The translations under genes and the position numbers were made by a program. The notes beneath the pieces are model-generated. The model made no database searches. It was not told the origin of the DNA and saw nothing but the letters and a program-made list of their open reading frames with translations. Positions 1 through 7,223 of a stretch of DNA of 7,764 nt are shown here, piece after piece. The stretch's first letter is position 1. Every line of letters begins with the position of its first letter. The stretch comes from Bacteroidia bacterium (GTDB taxonomy: Bacteria > Bacteroidota > Bacteroidia > Bacteroidales > GCA-2748055). The stretch spans positions 1 through 7,764 of the forward strand of contig JAUVKN010000205.1 in NCBI GenBank assembly GCA_030596245.1. The letters run 5' to 3'.

Positions 1-373
1 AGACCACTTTGGCCAAGCTGGGGAATGCACCTGCCTCGCCTGCACCGAAAAGAAACCGGATTACCATCATGGAGGTAAAGTTCCAGGCCGTACCGGTCAT
101 GGCAGTGAGCACTGACCAGATGGCAACGATGGATGTGATCACCCCGCGTGGGCCCTTCTTATCGGCCCATTTACCGGACGGGGTCTGGAAGAGCGCATAA
201 CCCAGGGTGAATATAGCCATGACCCAACCGAAATCGGTGAGGTCGAAATTGAGATCACTGGAGATCTCCTCCTTGGCAGCCGAGATACATGCCCTGTCGA
301 TATAGAGCAATACTGTGAGCATGAACGTGGAGAAGACCAGCAGCAGCCGGATGGGGATGCGAAACTTTTTCAA
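1..373 (-). CDS. MFS transporter, ACS (anion:cation symporter) type, N-terminal part only
   Basis: This is the first 124 codons of an inner-membrane major facilitator; the rest lies beyond the window edge (the family is usually 400-450 residues). Seen: a basic start (LKKFRIPIR), a first membrane helix running into LYIDRACISAA, a second helix around WVMAIFTLGYALFQ, the loop motif GKWADKKGPRG (MFS motif A), a third helix, and RFLFGAGEAGAFPS. The last block is typical of the ACS family, which includes hexuronate, glucarate and other sugar-acid carriers; the substrate cannot be read from this fragment. The start is inferred to be TTG at 373-371, which overlaps the TGA of the GH97 gene (TTGA). The frame upstream has no ATG, GTG or other TTG before an in-frame TGA 18 codons back. 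The first ATG, codon 18, falls inside helix 1. The overlap implies translational coupling and one operon. The piece is visibly richer in G/C than the GH97 gene. Confidence 0.88.
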   Translation of the reverse strand, partial: MKKFRIPIRLLLVFSTFMLTVLLYIDRACISAAKEEISSDLNFDLTDFGWVMAIFTLGYALFQTPSGKWADKKGPRGVITSIVAIWSVLTAMTGTAWNFTSMMVIRFLFGAGEAGAFPSLAKVV

Positions 374-2349
374 TTCTTTTTTGTTAACCTGACAACAAAA
401 CCACCCAGAGCAGGCATTACAAGTTCACTGGATTGACCTGAATGGATAAGACGATTTTCAACAGAAAACTCTTTAGATGTCTCTCCATCCTGAATCAGGA
501 GCATGTCAAATTCTCCTTCATCCAGGAATGAAAAATCGATATTCACCGGTTGATCTGCAGGCGCACCATTGATTCCTCCAACATACCAGTCTCCATTGCT
601 CTGACGAGCAAGGACAGCAAATTTACCCGGATATCCTGAGAGGAATTCAATTTCATCCCATGCTGCCGGAACACTCTTAAGAAAATCCAGTACTTCTTCC
701 GGCATTCTGCGATAGGTTGCAACTGAATCGGGAAAATGTACCCAGCCCGACTCATATACAACCGACAGAGCAAGTTCATGTGCATAGGTTGTCAGATGCG
801 GGTATAAGACATCAGAAAAAGTAACAGGCGTATAGTCCATGGGTCCCACCACATTCCTGGTAAAAGGCAATATGGTATTGTGCCAGGGCGCACTTTCCGG
901 AAATTTTTCATCAAATCTGTAGCACTCTCCTCCCTTTACCGCTTCCATGGTCATAAAATGGGGATATGTTCTTGACCAGCCACGGGTTACTGTACATCCA
1001 TGAAAGTTTACCATTAGATTGAACTCCTTTGCATCTTCCAGAATACCCAGGTATTGTTGAATGCGGTCCTGCTTATCACTTTGAAAGAAATCAACCTTAA
1101 TCCCTTTGACCCCCATTTCATTCAGATACTTAAACTCCTCCCGGCGAATGGATCGTTCCTGCATCTTATCTCTCGGTCCTGCTTCAATTATATTGTGTTC
1201 ACCCCCGGAATTGTACCAGAGAATAAGTCCAACCGATTTCTCATTTGCATAAGAGACCAGCTCCCTGATCTTCCCCTCTTCAAGTTTATCCCAGTAGACA
1301 TCAACCAGGGAATATTCCCAGCCCATCTCAGCAGTAAAATCAATAAAACGAACAAGCTTATCAAAACTTCTTGGCCTTCTGGCACTGGTCCACCAGCTCC
1401 ATGTTGAACGACCGGGCTTTATCCAATCCGTATTTTCAACCACTGATGGCGAACTCAGATGGGTCACCATGGAAGACTCAACAACAGGTTTCAAAGATTC
1501 ACCCATGATAATCAAACGCCAGGGTGTGGTCCAAGGAAGTGTGGAGGATGGAGATACATCACCAATGCCAAGACCCTCCTGTTCATCAGGCATCCGGATA
1601 TGATACACACCGTTGAGGGCCTCCTGTTCTAAGCGGGCACCAAAATAGGTTTCATCCAAACCCGCTTCGGATAACAAAACCCAGAATCCTCCATTGTGAA
1701 TCTCAAAAAGTGCAGGAAAAGACCATCCCGCCTTATTGGGAGAAGGAGTACCCACTGCTATTTCCTTTTGATAATACTGTTCGTATGAGGGACCATACCT
1801 GCCGCCGGCATCTGCATGAGGCATCATAAAAGCGATCCCCTCCTCAGGCAAAGAGAAACCGGTCACCTCATTGATCACAGTATAGAGTTCAGCATCTTCC
1901 TCAGGAAACCTGTATCTGAAAGCAACACCATCATTATAGGCCCTTAGGATCAGATCCAGGTGGCCGCCCTGTTCATTGGTGAAATGAAGGGTGAGTTGAT
2001 TTGAAAAGTCATGACACTCTTTGCGTTTTCCATGAAGGAGACTGTATTTTTCATCAACAGCTTCCATGGGAGAGGCCGACATGAATGACAGTCCATCAAT
2101 GAATTGCTGATCCTCCCGCTCTATGCCCAGGGGTGAGGATGAGATTACCATGATATCACCTGTATCTGTACGACAGGCAACCTGATAGAAAAGCGTCTTC
2201 TCCGGCAGCACATTTTCTACGGTTACTATCAATTTACCATCAGGTGAGGGTAACTGCCAGCTGTGTTGTTCTGTACAGGAGACAAACAGCAACATGAGTA
2301 CCGGTAAGAGAGTTAATATTCGCATACTGTTTTTCAAGTTTTTCATCAT
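370..2349 (-). CDS. GH97 family glycoside hydrolase, lipoprotein, retaining type (alpha-galactosidase-like)
   Basis: A 659-residue exo-acting alpha-glycosidase of family GH97. The signal peptide ends in the lipobox LFVSC (Cys25), so it is probably a lipid-anchored periplasmic or outer-membrane protein. An N-terminal beta-sandwich domain (about 30-290, with YNDGVAFRYRF at 138-148) precedes the TIM barrel (about 300-570, starting at WIKPGRSTWSWW) and a C-terminal beta domain. The barrel carries GIKVDFF with Asp420, at the position of the nucleophile in retaining GH97 enzymes such as the Bacteroides alpha-galactosidase BT1871. The block MTMEAVKGGE follows; Glu469 or Glu475 would be the acid/base. 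Inverting SusB-type alpha-glucosidases lack this Asp, so alpha-galactosidase or a related activity is favoured; the exact sugar is inferred. Length is normal for the family. It starts at the first of two tandem ATGs, 12 bp after the upstream gene's stop, and its own stop overlaps the transporter start. Confidence 0.93.
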   Translation of the reverse strand: MMKNLKNSMRILTLLPVLMLLFVSCTEQHSWQLPSPDGKLIVTVENVLPEKTLFYQVACRTDTGDIMVISSSPLGIEREDQQFIDGLSFMSASPMEAVDEKYSLLHGKRKECHDFSNQLTLHFTNEQGGHLDLILRAYNDGVAFRYRFPEEDAELYTVINEVTGFSLPEEGIAFMMPHADAGGRYGPSYEQYYQKEIAVGTPSPNKAGWSFPALFEIHNGGFWVLLSEAGLDETYFGARLEQEALNGVYHIRMPDEQEGLGIGDVSPSSTLPWTTPWRLIIMGESLKPVVESSMVTHLSSPSVVENTDWIKPGRSTWSWWTSARRPRSFDKLVRFIDFTAEMGWEYSLVDVYWDKLEEGKIRELVSYANEKSVGLILWYNSGGEHNIIEAGPRDKMQERSIRREEFKYLNEMGVKGIKVDFFQSDKQDRIQQYLGILEDAKEFNLMVNFHGCTVTRGWSRTYPHFMTMEAVKGGECYRFDEKFPESAPWHNTILPFTRNVVGPMDYTPVTFSDVLYPHLTTYAHELALSVVYESGWVHFPDSVATYRRMPEEVLDFLKSVPAAWDEIEFLSGYPGKFAVLARQSNGDWYVGGINGAPADQPVNIDFSFLDEGEFDMLLIQDGETSKEFSVENRLIHSGQSSELVMPALGGFVVRLTKKN

Positions 2350-2361
2350 TTTTATAATTAC

Positions 2362-3957
2362 CTATTTCACCATAGTCATTTGTCCTGATAAAATCCCCAC
2401 ACCACAATCAACGGAGTAAAAATAATTTCCGGATGGGGCCAATTGCCCGCTTCGTGTCAAACCATTCCAGGTCACTTCATAATCCCCACTGCCATGTGTC
2501 TTCACAGTCAGCACATCTACAATCTGTCCCAGGGGGTTGATAATTCTGACGATCGCGTCATCATCCATAACCCTGTTCACTTTAAAACGGATGGTGGTCA
2601 TGGGATTGAATGGATTCGGGAAGTTACCCAACAATTCAAACTGGGCTGATTGACCCATCACTCTGTGATCGTTGATTGCACTTGAAATGCCGGAAACGGA
2701 TTCCTGAACATAAGCTACAAGTGCATCGTCCCAATTCCACGTCCACCAGTCACTTCCCTTAACAAAAGTACCTTCGGTAACGCTAAGGGTTGTAATTAAA
2801 TCACCCTTATATTCTGCAATACTATTGGTAATATCGGTTTTTGTCCACTCTGCTGTACATTTATAAATTCCTATTATCCCGTCAGAACTTCTTCCTTCTA
2901 AAGGTTCCACATGACCTTTAAATATAACACTATCGATTATTGCACTTGAAGGAATGTCAGAAAGATCACATTGGAAAAAACTTATCCTGTCTCTGTATCT
3001 CTTAATGAACCATGAATCTCCGTATTTATAGCCGCTGTATGAAGAACCATCATTGATGTCGTAGAAATTTCCGCTGCTCTGGTTATTTGCAATAAAGTAG
3101 GCGAGTGGATTATCTCCTCCAATCTCTCTTTTATAAATCTTTGTTATTGTATCGCTGTAGTTTGTGTAATGCACATGAAGCTCAGGCCGCCATGAACCAT
3201 CACTATCCCCCGTTTCCATGGAAGAGAGCCATGGCCCGGGATCCATTCCTGCACTATCTATGGCCACTATGCTTATCATTTTCTCCCCCCCGGGAGCTGT
3301 CGTTGTCTCGTCAGGACCAAAACTGTCGTCGCCCGGTACGCTATCTGTTAAAGTCAGAAGAATCTTGTCAATTAAAGGATCTTCCATCTTGCGTTTACAA
3401 ATCGACAATATGTGCCTCCCCGCTGAGGCGGTCATTGTAATCGGGCCCTCATGTTCACCATCACCCGGGCCTTTCCATTCAGGCTTCCAGCACCATCCGT
3501 ATTTCGTCAGATAGATATCCGGAACCCCCGCATACGGATTGCTCTCAGGCGCTGTGAGGGTTTCACCGTCCAGTTTTAAATAGATACCGTTATTGTCCGC
3601 GGTTGTTGCATGGGTCCGTATCCAGATATACCATGTACCCGCTGTATTCAGCGTAATACTATAGTTCAATGACCCGTCGGTGCCAACCTTCATAGCCTGA
3701 GTACCGGAGGCATCGGACCGGTATACGATACTGTAACCCTCCTGCGATGTGTAATTCTCCGCTTCCATAGATACAATGCCGTTCTGCTCGTAAAATTCTG
3801 TTCCTGATGAAGACTCTGCATCATTTGCTATGGTTTTTGTGACAGGCAACATGATTATAACAAAGACAACCACAATGTTGAATAAATACCTGGTAATAAA
3901 GCGACTTACTTTGCCCGATTGAATCAATCTGAATATTTGAAGATCTATATTTTTCAT
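2362..3957 (-). CDS. Secreted carbohydrate-binding / DNRLRE-like protein with T9SS sorting domain
   Basis: A 531-residue exported protein and the first gene of the three-gene operon. Seen: a long basic N-terminus, then a hydrophobic signal segment at about 26-39 with likely cleavage near TIA/ND (residue 44). Residues about 55-205 (GIVSMEAENYTS, WYIWIRTHA, a KLDGE strand, ASAGRHILSICKR) resemble the CBM35-like module often found C-terminal to GH115 enzymes, a sugar-binding fold. Residues about 315-425 (FFQCDLSDIPSSAIIDSVIF, then WTKTDITN) resemble a DNRLRE adhesin-like domain. The stretch WRPELHVHY at 256-264 looks like the last strand of another such domain. The C-terminus (about 440-531: LLGNFPNPFNPMTTIRF, PLGQIV, GQLAPSGNYFY, MTMVK) is a FlgD-like T9SS type A sorting domain, implying export across the outer membrane and surface attachment or release. 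No catalytic motif was recognised, so a glycan-binding role is inferred. Confidence 0.85.
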   Translation of the reverse strand: MKNIDLQIFRLIQSGKVSRFITRYLFNIVVVFVIIMLPVTKTIANDAESSSGTEFYEQNGIVSMEAENYTSQEGYSIVYRSDASGTQAMKVGTDGSLNYSITLNTAGTWYIWIRTHATTADNNGIYLKLDGETLTAPESNPYAGVPDIYLTKYGWCWKPEWKGPGDGEHEGPITMTASAGRHILSICKRKMEDPLIDKILLTLTDSVPGDDSFGPDETTTAPGGEKMISIVAIDSAGMDPGPWLSSMETGDSDGSWRPELHVHYTNYSDTITKIYKREIGGDNPLAYFIANNQSSGNFYDINDGSSYSGYKYGDSWFIKRYRDRISFFQCDLSDIPSSAIIDSVIFKGHVEPLEGRSSDGIIGIYKCTAEWTKTDITNSIAEYKGDLITTLSVTEGTFVKGSDWWTWNWDDALVAYVQESVSGISSAINDHRVMGQSAQFELLGNFPNPFNPMTTIRFKVNRVMDDDAIVRIINPLGQIVDVLTVKTHGSGDYEVTWNGLTRSGQLAPSGNYFYSVDCGVGILSGQMTMVK

Positions 3958-4081
3958 AAGATACTACCATTAATTATTAGAGGCACCCCTGAGTTAGCCA
4001 TGATATAAATATGCGGCCAAACAATTAAAAGCTTCTTCTCAGATTTCCCAATTAATTTAGGTTAGATGCCAAATTGATTTG

Positions 4082-4120
4082 ATCCTGATTCAGGATGATT
4101 TCGATTCTGTGTCAGGAATG
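4082..4120. promoter_or_regulatory. Candidate regulator operator: inverted repeat plus a phased half-site
   Basis: ATCCTGA-T-TCAGGAT (4082-4096) is a perfect 7-bp inverted repeat with one central base. A second TCAGGA copy (TCAGGAATG, from 4112) repeats the right arm (from 4090) in the same orientation at a distance of 22 bp, about two helical turns. Two same-orientation half-sites about 21 bp apart are the usual arrangement for AraC-family DNA binding. The site lies about 125 bp upstream of the operon's first gene and downstream of an AraC-type regulator gene, which makes it a plausible activator site. The function is inferred; no binding is shown by sequence alone. Confidence 0.4.
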
Positions 4121-4283
4121 TCTCAAAGGATCGATGACTTTTTCAAGTACTTTCGTGACCACCTGATTTACCCAATATGGCATTCACAATTGCTTCAAAC
4201 TGCTTTTTAGAAAGAGGAATTAGCTAAGGAGTTTGAAAAAACTCAGCGGGCGACATATTCATACTGTACCCTGGTGTGTGGCA

Positions 4284-4297
4284 CAGGTTTAAACCTG
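4284..4297. repeat. Perfect 14-bp palindrome downstream of the regulator gene
   Basis: CAGGTTTAAACCTG reads the same on both strands and sits 41 bp past the regulator's stop codon on the minus strand. It has no loop and no following T-run, so it is not a typical intrinsic terminator. It could be a dimeric protein-binding site or a chance palindrome. Confidence 0.45.
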
Positions 4298-4338
4298 ATA
4301 AGAGGATTGGATGGGATGAATACTGGGTTCTGCTATTC

Positions 4339-5205
4339 TTAACAATTGATAGTTTTCTTGTCAGCATTATTTGTCTGGTACTCATAAGGTGTTATCCCTT
4401 CAATATTTTTAAAATTTTTACTGAAGTGGAAACGGTTATTGAATCCGCATTGCTGGTACGTCTCGCAAATATTGTGTTTCATTAATAATGTCTTAGCATA
4501 TTCCACTCTGGCATGATTAAGATAACAATGGAATGTTTTGCCATAAAACTCTTTAAACTTATGAGTAACATATGAGGGGCTCCTGCCCACAGCTTCGGCT
4601 GCGGTTTTCACATTGATCCTTTTATCCAGGTTTTCTTCAATATATCTTTTAAGGTAATATTCCGGACTTGCTTTCTTAAGTTCAATCAGTCTATTATTAA
4701 GTATAATTTCCGAGAAATTCAGAAATAATTCGGAAATAAGAATGAGTCTCTCCTTAGGAATCACAACCATTGAATTGTAACATCTTTCCAGGTCTTCTGG
4801 TTTTGAATAATCCTCTAATGAACATTCATTCATGATTGTTTTAAAATCATCTTCAGCCCGGACCTGACCAAAATGCAAATATCCAACTAAAACATCACTA
4901 ATGAATAACGGCAGGAACATTTCGTATAATCCGCTAAAGCAACGGTACAATACCGGTCTCTTTTCTTTTTTTGCCTCCTTGAATTTTGCCAAGTCGCATG
5001 CAATACATTTGTGTCTAAGCTCCTTTTGGATCAGCTTACAATAATCCTGGTAATCTCCGTTATTGCCTGCAATTTCGCTTGTGTATTGTTGTTGGTCAAT
5101 CGCATAAACAAAAGATGTCCTGATAAGAAAGAGGTTGGATAGTAAATCCATCATCTTTTTTATCTTATTCACTTCAATAAACAATGAATCTTCCAGAAAA
5201 CTCAT
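4339..5205 (-). CDS. AraC-family transcriptional regulator with N-terminal PocR-type sensor domain
   Basis: A 288-residue cytoplasmic DNA-binding regulator. Residues about 8-170 match the PocR sensory domain: CKLIQ, KCIACD, a Cys before SGLYEM, then PLFISDVLVGYLHFGQ. In other bacteria this domain binds small metabolites such as propanediol-type compounds, but the ligand here is unknown. Cysteines 56, 67, 70 and 89 form a cluster that could bind metal or sense redox. Residues about 183-278 carry the two helix-turn-helix units of AraC proteins: INVKTAAEAVGRSPSYVTHKF, then CGFNNRFHFSKNFKNIEGITPYEY. I chose ATG at 5205-5203 because AAGGAG precedes it by 4 nt. A GTG 12 codons upstream (5241) is open but has no such site. 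The gene lies between the minus-strand operon and the divergent esterase, so it may control either or both. Confidence 0.9.
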   Translation of the reverse strand: MSFLEDSLFIEVNKIKKMMDLLSNLFLIRTSFVYAIDQQQYTSEIAGNNGDYQDYCKLIQKELRHKCIACDLAKFKEAKKEKRPVLYRCFSGLYEMFLPLFISDVLVGYLHFGQVRAEDDFKTIMNECSLEDYSKPEDLERCYNSMVVIPKERLILISELFLNFSEIILNNRLIELKKASPEYYLKRYIEENLDKRINVKTAAEAVGRSPSYVTHKFKEFYGKTFHCYLNHARVEYAKTLLMKHNICETYQQCGFNNRFHFSKNFKNIEGITPYEYQTNNADKKTINC

Positions 5206-5209
5206 TGTG

Positions 5210-5215
5210 CTCCTT
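5210..5215 (-). promoter_or_regulatory. Shine-Dalgarno sequence that decides the regulator start
   Basis: AAGGAG lies 4 nt before ATG 5205-5203 on the minus strand. It favours this start over the in-frame upstream GTG at 5241. It stands out because the other gene starts in the window have no clear Shine-Dalgarno site. Confidence 0.65.
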
Positions 5216-5241
5216 TTTGGATTTGCCCCAATAATCTGCAC

Positions 5242-5753
5242 TTAAAGTTAAAAAAAATAAATAACTTCAGTTTTATGGAAAAATGACCATGGCAACCGAA
5301 TTGAATCAGTCAGGTGAAATTCAATTTTTTCCTGAGTTTGGCAGTTGAATTTTTCAGAAATCTCACAATCAGGCACATAAATCCATGCGATTAGGTTTGT
5401 GACACTACATTTCCGGCTATTTACAGCAATTCCGCTTGTAAATTAGTGATTCTGTAATAGTCTGAAAATTAAGCTGTTTGAAAATTTTGAGAAAAATAAT
5501 TTGCTTTTTAACGTAGAAGAACTAGATTATATACAGTTGAAAATCAGTAACTTTTAAATGGACACTAATGAGTTAGGATTATTAGTTAGGGGAAAAGGAT
5601 CCAATCAACAGAACCGGGATAAAAGAAAGTTCCAGACAATTTTTTTGAATCATATTTCGCTTGTGATGGTGTTTGGATTAAGGAAAGATTTTATAAGTTC
5701 ATGGAAAAATTATGCCAAATCTAAATATTTTCAAATTTAAAGCACCTTTAACG
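5242..5753. other. Divergent intergenic region between regulator and esterase
   Basis: About 510 A/T-rich bases separate the minus-strand regulator from the plus-strand esterase and must hold both promoters. I see no supported gene. A 60-codon plus-strand open frame from 5558 has no recognisable family and no ribosome-binding site. The regulator-proximal half contains an 8-bp inverted repeat and a direct repeat (5299-5357), plus further TCAGG words at 5310, 5371 and, on the other strand, 5330-5336. I found no exact TTTG / TAnnTTTG Bacteroidetes promoter. Confidence 0.55.
5299..5357. repeat. Inverted repeat and 44-bp-spaced direct repeat, candidate operators
   Basis: AATTGAAT (5299-5306) and ATTCAATT (5319-5326) form a perfect 8-bp inverted repeat around a 12-nt loop. 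The half TTGAATcagTCAG (from 5301) recurs as TTGAATtttTCAG (from 5345), 10 of 13 bases identical, 44 bp apart or about four helical turns. The site is within 160 bp of the regulator's start, so it could be an autoregulatory or divergent-promoter operator. The A/T-rich stem is followed by T's, but no plus-strand gene ends here, so a terminator role is unlikely. Confidence 0.4.
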
Positions 5754-7223
5754 ATGATGAAAAACACCTTATTTCTCCTGGCATTACTTCTTTTGGCCAG
5801 TCCTTGCAAATCGGATGTCACTCTTCCCGCGATATTTACCAGCAATATGGTACTCCAGAGGGACATGCCCCTTATAATATGGGGTTGGGCCGACAAGAAT
5901 GAAAAGATATCAATTCAGTTAAATGGACAAATCCAAACCACCAAGGCGGGGAAGGATGGTACCTGGAAGATTCAGTTCAATCCAATATCCGCTGTTAGTC
6001 AACCAATATCCATGGAAATAAAAGGAAAAAATGAGATTATACTGGATAACCTGCTTATTGGAGATGTCTGGATATGCGCTGGCCAATCCAATATGTATAT
6101 GCCCATGAAGGGGCTGAATGTCGGACTTTCGGAAGCTAAGGAAGCTGATTATCCGAATCTACGCATGTTCACAGTGACCAATGAGATGGCACTTAGCATA
6201 CAGGAAAATCTGAAAGGTTCTGGCTGGATGCTCTCTACTGGGAAGGATATCGATAATTTTTCAGCTGTTGCATACTATTTTGGGAAATATCTGCATCTTG
6301 AGACAGGAATTCCAATCGGTCTAATCAGCGCAACCTGGGGAGGTACCAATGTGGAAGCCTGGACGAGTATGGAGACACTCCAGAAATATGGTCATATTGC
6401 TTCAGTCTATAATAATCTTGATAAAACAGTTGATTATAGTGTGAACGCAAGTGAGGAGCAAAAAAAGAAAAGGACATCTGTGAATCAGGCCCCATCCTCC
6501 TTGTTCAACCAGATGATCCATCCAATCCATAATTTATCAATCTCAGGAGCAATCTGGTACCAGGGTGAATCTAATGCCAGTCGTGCTCTGGAATATGCAA
6601 GCCTGTTTCCGGATATGATTCAGGACTGGAGAATGCACTGGGATCAGGGCGATTTTCCCTTCCTTTTTGTTCAGCTAACTGCTTATGGTCGTCCGGGAAC
6701 AAAAACGTGGCCTGAATTACGTGAGGCACAGCGGAAAACCCTTGAATTACCTAACACAGGAATGGCTGTAACCATTGATATTGGGCACCCAACCGATCTT
6801 CATCCCCAAAATAAATGGGACGTGGGCAAACGTCTGGCACTTCAAGCACTTCATCTGGTTTATGATAAAGATTTGACATACTCTGGTCCGGTTCTGGAAA
6901 AGGTTGATGTGGACAATGGTAGAATCCTGTTGAGTTTCGATCAGGTGGGAAATGGTCTTAAGGTAAGGAGTGATCTTGGCTATTTAATGGGATTTGAAAT
7001 CTCTTCAGACAACAAGGAGTTTGAGTTCGGGATGGCACGGATCGTAAATAATCATACTGTAGAGGTATGGAGTGAAAAAGTGAAAATACCTCAATTTGTT
7101 CGATACGCCTGGCAAAATTATCCTGCGGATGCCAATCTTATGAATAGTGAGAACTTGCCAGCTTCTCCCTTCAGGACCGGAACCTGGGAATGGATCACTG
7201 AAGGGAACATTTACGGAAAATGA
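5754..7223 (+). CDS. Sialate O-acetylesterase-family SGNH hydrolase (carbohydrate esterase)
   Basis: A 489-residue exported esterase of the SASA family, expected to remove O-acetyl groups from sialic acids or acetylated polysaccharides. Seen: signal peptide MMKNTLFLLALLLLASPCKS, whose Cys lacks a lipobox (Pro precedes it), so a soluble periplasmic or secreted protein is likely. An N-terminal beta domain (about 21-100, FTSNMVLQRDMPLIIWG) precedes the SGNH domain: VWICAGQSNM with nucleophile Ser112, WGGTNVEAW from 195, IWYQGESN (270-274 QGESN) and HPTDLHPQNKWDVGKRLA with Asp348 and His350. Length and block order are normal for an intact enzyme. An in-frame ATG at 5712 adds 14 residues ahead of the signal peptide and is disfavoured. 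The tandem ATGs at 5754 and 5757 are both possible. The stop overlaps the ATG of the downstream oxidoreductase relic (ATGA). Substrate is undetermined; beside a putative alpha-galactosidase, acetylated plant-type glycans are as plausible as sialic acid. Confidence 0.93.
   Translation: MMKNTLFLLALLLLASPCKSDVTLPAIFTSNMVLQRDMPLIIWGWADKNEKISIQLNGQIQTTKAGKDGTWKIQFNPISAVSQPISMEIKGKNEIILDNLLIGDVWICAGQSNMYMPMKGLNVGLSEAKEADYPNLRMFTVTNEMALSIQENLKGSGWMLSTGKDIDNFSAVAYYFGKYLHLETGIPIGLISATWGGTNVEAWTSMETLQKYGHIASVYNNLDKTVDYSVNASEEQKKKRTSVNQAPSSLFNQMIHPIHNLSISGAIWYQGESNASRALEYASLFPDMIQDWRMHWDQGDFPFLFVQLTAYGRPGTKTWPELREAQRKTLELPNTGMAVTIDIGHPTDLHPQNKWDVGKRLALQALHLVYDKDLTYSGPVLEKVDVDNGRILLSFDQVGNGLKVRSDLGYLMGFEISSDNKEFEFGMARIVNNHTVEVWSEKVKIPQFVRYAWQNYPADANLMNSENLPASPFRTGTWEWITEGNIYGK

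Larger units (their letters stand above)
3958..4338. other. Intergenic region upstream of the CBM/GH97/MFS operon
   Basis: This 381-bp gap separates the regulator's stop from the start of the operon; both genes are on the minus strand. I find no convincing gene in it. A short plus-strand open frame starting at 4276 runs antisense into the regulator and looks like a shadow. The gap holds a 7-1-7 inverted repeat (4082-4096), a related half-site 22 bp away, a 14-bp palindrome (4284-4297) and a weak 6-bp hairpin (arms 4229-4234 and 4239-4244, loop GAAA). The hairpin lies about 95 bp past the regulator's stop and lacks a T-run, so I do not call it a terminator. I found no exact match to the Bacteroidetes promoter pattern TTTG / TAnnTTTG. 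Confidence 0.6.

Noticed and set aside
9..200. 63-codon plus-strand open frame at the left edge
   Set aside because: It is antisense to the MFS fragment, whose reading frame carries clear family motifs.
3105..3514. Plus-strand open frames antisense to the T9SS protein
   Set aside because: They lie wholly opposite a gene with clear domains and show no protein-family features.
4229..4244. Hairpin GAGTTT-GAAA-AAACTC as terminator of the regulator gene
   Set aside because: The stem is short and A/T-rich, lies about 95 bp past the stop, and no T-run follows on the minus strand.
5206..5241. GTG start extending the regulator by 12 residues
   Set aside because: The ATG at 5205 has AAGGAG just upstream and starts directly before the sensor domain; the GTG has no such site.
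5558..5740. 60-codon plus-strand open frame ahead of the esterase
   Set aside because: No recognisable family, no ribosome-binding site, and a composition like that of the surrounding A/T-rich intergenic DNA.
5712..5753. Upstream ATG extending the esterase by 14 residues
   Set aside because: It would place a polar stretch before a complete, typical signal peptide that begins at the tandem ATGs 5754/5757.
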